From positions 1-5,578 of the forward strand of contig CAKUMG010000454.1 in NCBI GenBank assembly GCA_934667465.1: DNA of 5,578 bases. Direction: 5' to 3'. Within the stretch, counting starts at the first letter, position 1. Every line of letters starts with the position of its first letter. The stretch comes from an uncultured Actinoplanes sp. GTDB lineage: Bacteria > Actinomycetota > Actinomycetes > Mycobacteriales > Micromonosporaceae. The position numbers and the translations under genes were made by a program. Below, piece after piece: positions 4,936 through 5,578 of this stretch. Below the pieces are notes generated by a model. The model was not told where the DNA came from, did no database searches, and was given only the letters and a program-made list of their open reading frames with translations.

Positions 4936-4941
4936 CACCTC

Positions 4942-5331
4942 ATGCTCGACCTCGAACTGCTGACCGACGAGTACGCGGTGTGCCGGCTGCCCGGCGGATC
5001 GGCCCTGCCCGCCTCGCTGAGCAACGGGCTCGACGACAAGAACGTCATTTCGGTGACCTGGGCTCCCGACGAGCTGTCGATCATCTGCCCGAGCAAGCGC
5101 GTGCCGCCCGGCGCGACGGTCGAAGCCGCCTGGCGTTGCCTGCGCGTCGCCAGTCAGGTCGAGCTGGCGCAGACGGGCTTCCTCGCGTCGCTCGTGCAGC
5201 CGCTCGCCGACGCCCGGGTCAACATCGTCGCCTTCTCGACCTTCGACACGGACTACGTGCTGGTCCCGCAGGTCCGGCTCGCGGAGGCCGTCGCCACTCT
5301 CACGGCCGCCGGGCACCGCGTCGCGGCGTGA
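4942..5331 (+). CDS. ACT-domain protein (small amino-acid-sensor type)
   Basis: This 129-residue protein belongs to the small family of stand-alone double-ACT proteins distantly related to the regulatory end of aspartate kinases and to eukaryotic CASTOR arginine sensors. The first half (LDLELLTDEYAVCRLPGG, then VISVTWAPDELSIICP) forms the degenerate first ACT unit. The second half, residues 65-125, has the conserved LAQTGFLASLVQPLADARVNI helix and turn and FSTFDTDYVLVP, the strand and loop that usually line the amino-acid pocket, closed by AVATLTAAGH. No catalytic domain, signal peptide or membrane segment is present. It is probably a cytoplasmic sensor that binds a small ligand, likely an amino acid. 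The ligand and target are not known from the sequence. The ATG at 4942 is supported by the leaderless promoter. The ACT family call is firm; any arginine link to the nearby arcA is only conjecture. Confidence 0.85.
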   Translation: MLDLELLTDEYAVCRLPGGSALPASLSNGLDDKNVISVTWAPDELSIICPSKRVPPGATVEAAWRCLRVASQVELAQTGFLASLVQPLADARVNIVAFSTFDTDYVLVPQVRLAEAVATLTAAGHRVAA

Positions 5332-5363
5332 AACGGTGATTCCCGTTCGTCCATGAGTGGTCC

Positions 5364-5369
5364 TACCAT
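5364..5369 (+). promoter_or_regulatory. -10 element TACCAT of a leaderless promoter for the lipoprotein gene
   Basis: TACCAT is followed by six bases and then the GTG at 5376, the same geometry as the arcA and ACT promoters. No Shine-Dalgarno or clear -35 is seen. It gives the lipoprotein its own transcript although the ACT gene ends only 44 nt before. Confidence 0.55.
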
Positions 5370-5375
5370 GGGGCC

Positions 5376-5578
5376 GTGCTCCGCCGTTCGTTCGAGGTCG
5401 TCCCGCCGCGGGGCCTGCGCGCCGCGGCGATCCTGAGCGGGGCACTGCTGGCGGTGGCCGCGTGCGGGGCGCCGCCCGAGGAGCCCGCGTCGGCGCCGCC
5501 GCTGGCGGCCCGTCATGCTCGGCCCAATGCAGCACCAGCCCGGCCCGGCCGCAGCGCCAGCGCAATACCACCCGCCCC
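5376..5578 (+). CDS. Lipoprotein signal peptide and N-terminus of an exported protein (3' end outside window)
   Basis: From the GTG at 5376 the frame stays open to the window end (67 codons and 2 bases). It encodes a type II (lipoprotein) signal peptide: a basic start with LRRSFEVVPPRGLR, a hydrophobic core AAAILSGALL and the lipobox VAAC, with the lipidated cysteine at residue 30. After the cysteine comes GAPPEEPASAPP and a Pro/Ala-rich, low-complexity linker, typical of a protein tethered to the outer face of the membrane. The functional domain lies beyond the window, so it cannot be named. One possibility is a class F sortase, which in actinobacteria often follows such a linker, but nothing visible proves it. 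The -10 box 6 nt upstream supports this start. The signal peptide call is good; the function is unknown. Confidence 0.75.
   Translation, partial: MLRRSFEVVPPRGLRAAAILSGALLAVAACGAPPEEPASAPPLAARHARPNAAPARPGRSASAIPPA

Noticed and set aside
4912..5571. A 219-codon minus-strand frame over the ACT and lipoprotein genes
   Set aside because: It is antisense to an ACT protein and a clear signal peptide; the composition is that of a shadow frame.

Overview
The window is very GC-rich, with strong G/C preference at third codon positions, GTG starts and several genes that look leaderless. Together with a DUF5926 protein, an actinobacterial-style NERD protein and stand-alone PAS and ACT proteins, this points to an actinobacterium. 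Micromonosporaceae (Actinoplanes/Micromonospora-like) is my best guess, based on remembered family resemblance and not on a search.

Layout: (1) 1-692 (+) is the C-terminal part of a sensor histidine kinase whose N-terminal sensor lies outside the window. (2) 808-1695 (+) is a DUF5926 protein with a leaderless-type promoter, ending at a strong hairpin terminator (1711-1747). (3) 1819-1900 holds 2.6 copies of a 32-bp tandem repeat that begins in the last codons and stop of arcA. (4) 1879-3093 (-) is arginine deiminase (arcA), complete with all catalytic residues, standing alone without visible arcB/arcC. (5) 3094-3434 is a divergent intergenic region, less GC-rich than its surroundings. It holds the arcA promoter, three TGTCC elements phased at 10 bp, a perfect 15-bp palindrome and the promoter of the next gene. 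(6) 3435-4181 (+) is a NERD-like protein that has lost the nuclease motif residues. (7) 4156-4299 holds a good promoter overlapping the NERD stop codon and a roughly 109-nt leader with stacked and mutually exclusive hairpins. (8) 4300-4770 (+) is a small PAS-domain protein behind a near-perfect Shine-Dalgarno. (9) 4942-5331 (+) is an ACT-domain protein with a leaderless promoter and an upstream palindrome. (10) 5376-5578 (+) is the start of a lipoprotein that runs off the window.

The genes do not form one obvious pathway. Most appear to be separately promoted single-gene units concerned with sensing (kinase, PAS, ACT) plus arginine catabolism. I see no mobile element, CRISPR array, tRNA or rRNA. 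The most interesting unexplained structure is non-coding: the leader before the PAS gene, the phased repeats and palindrome in the arcA/NERD divergent region, and the 32-bp repeat that duplicates the end of arcA.
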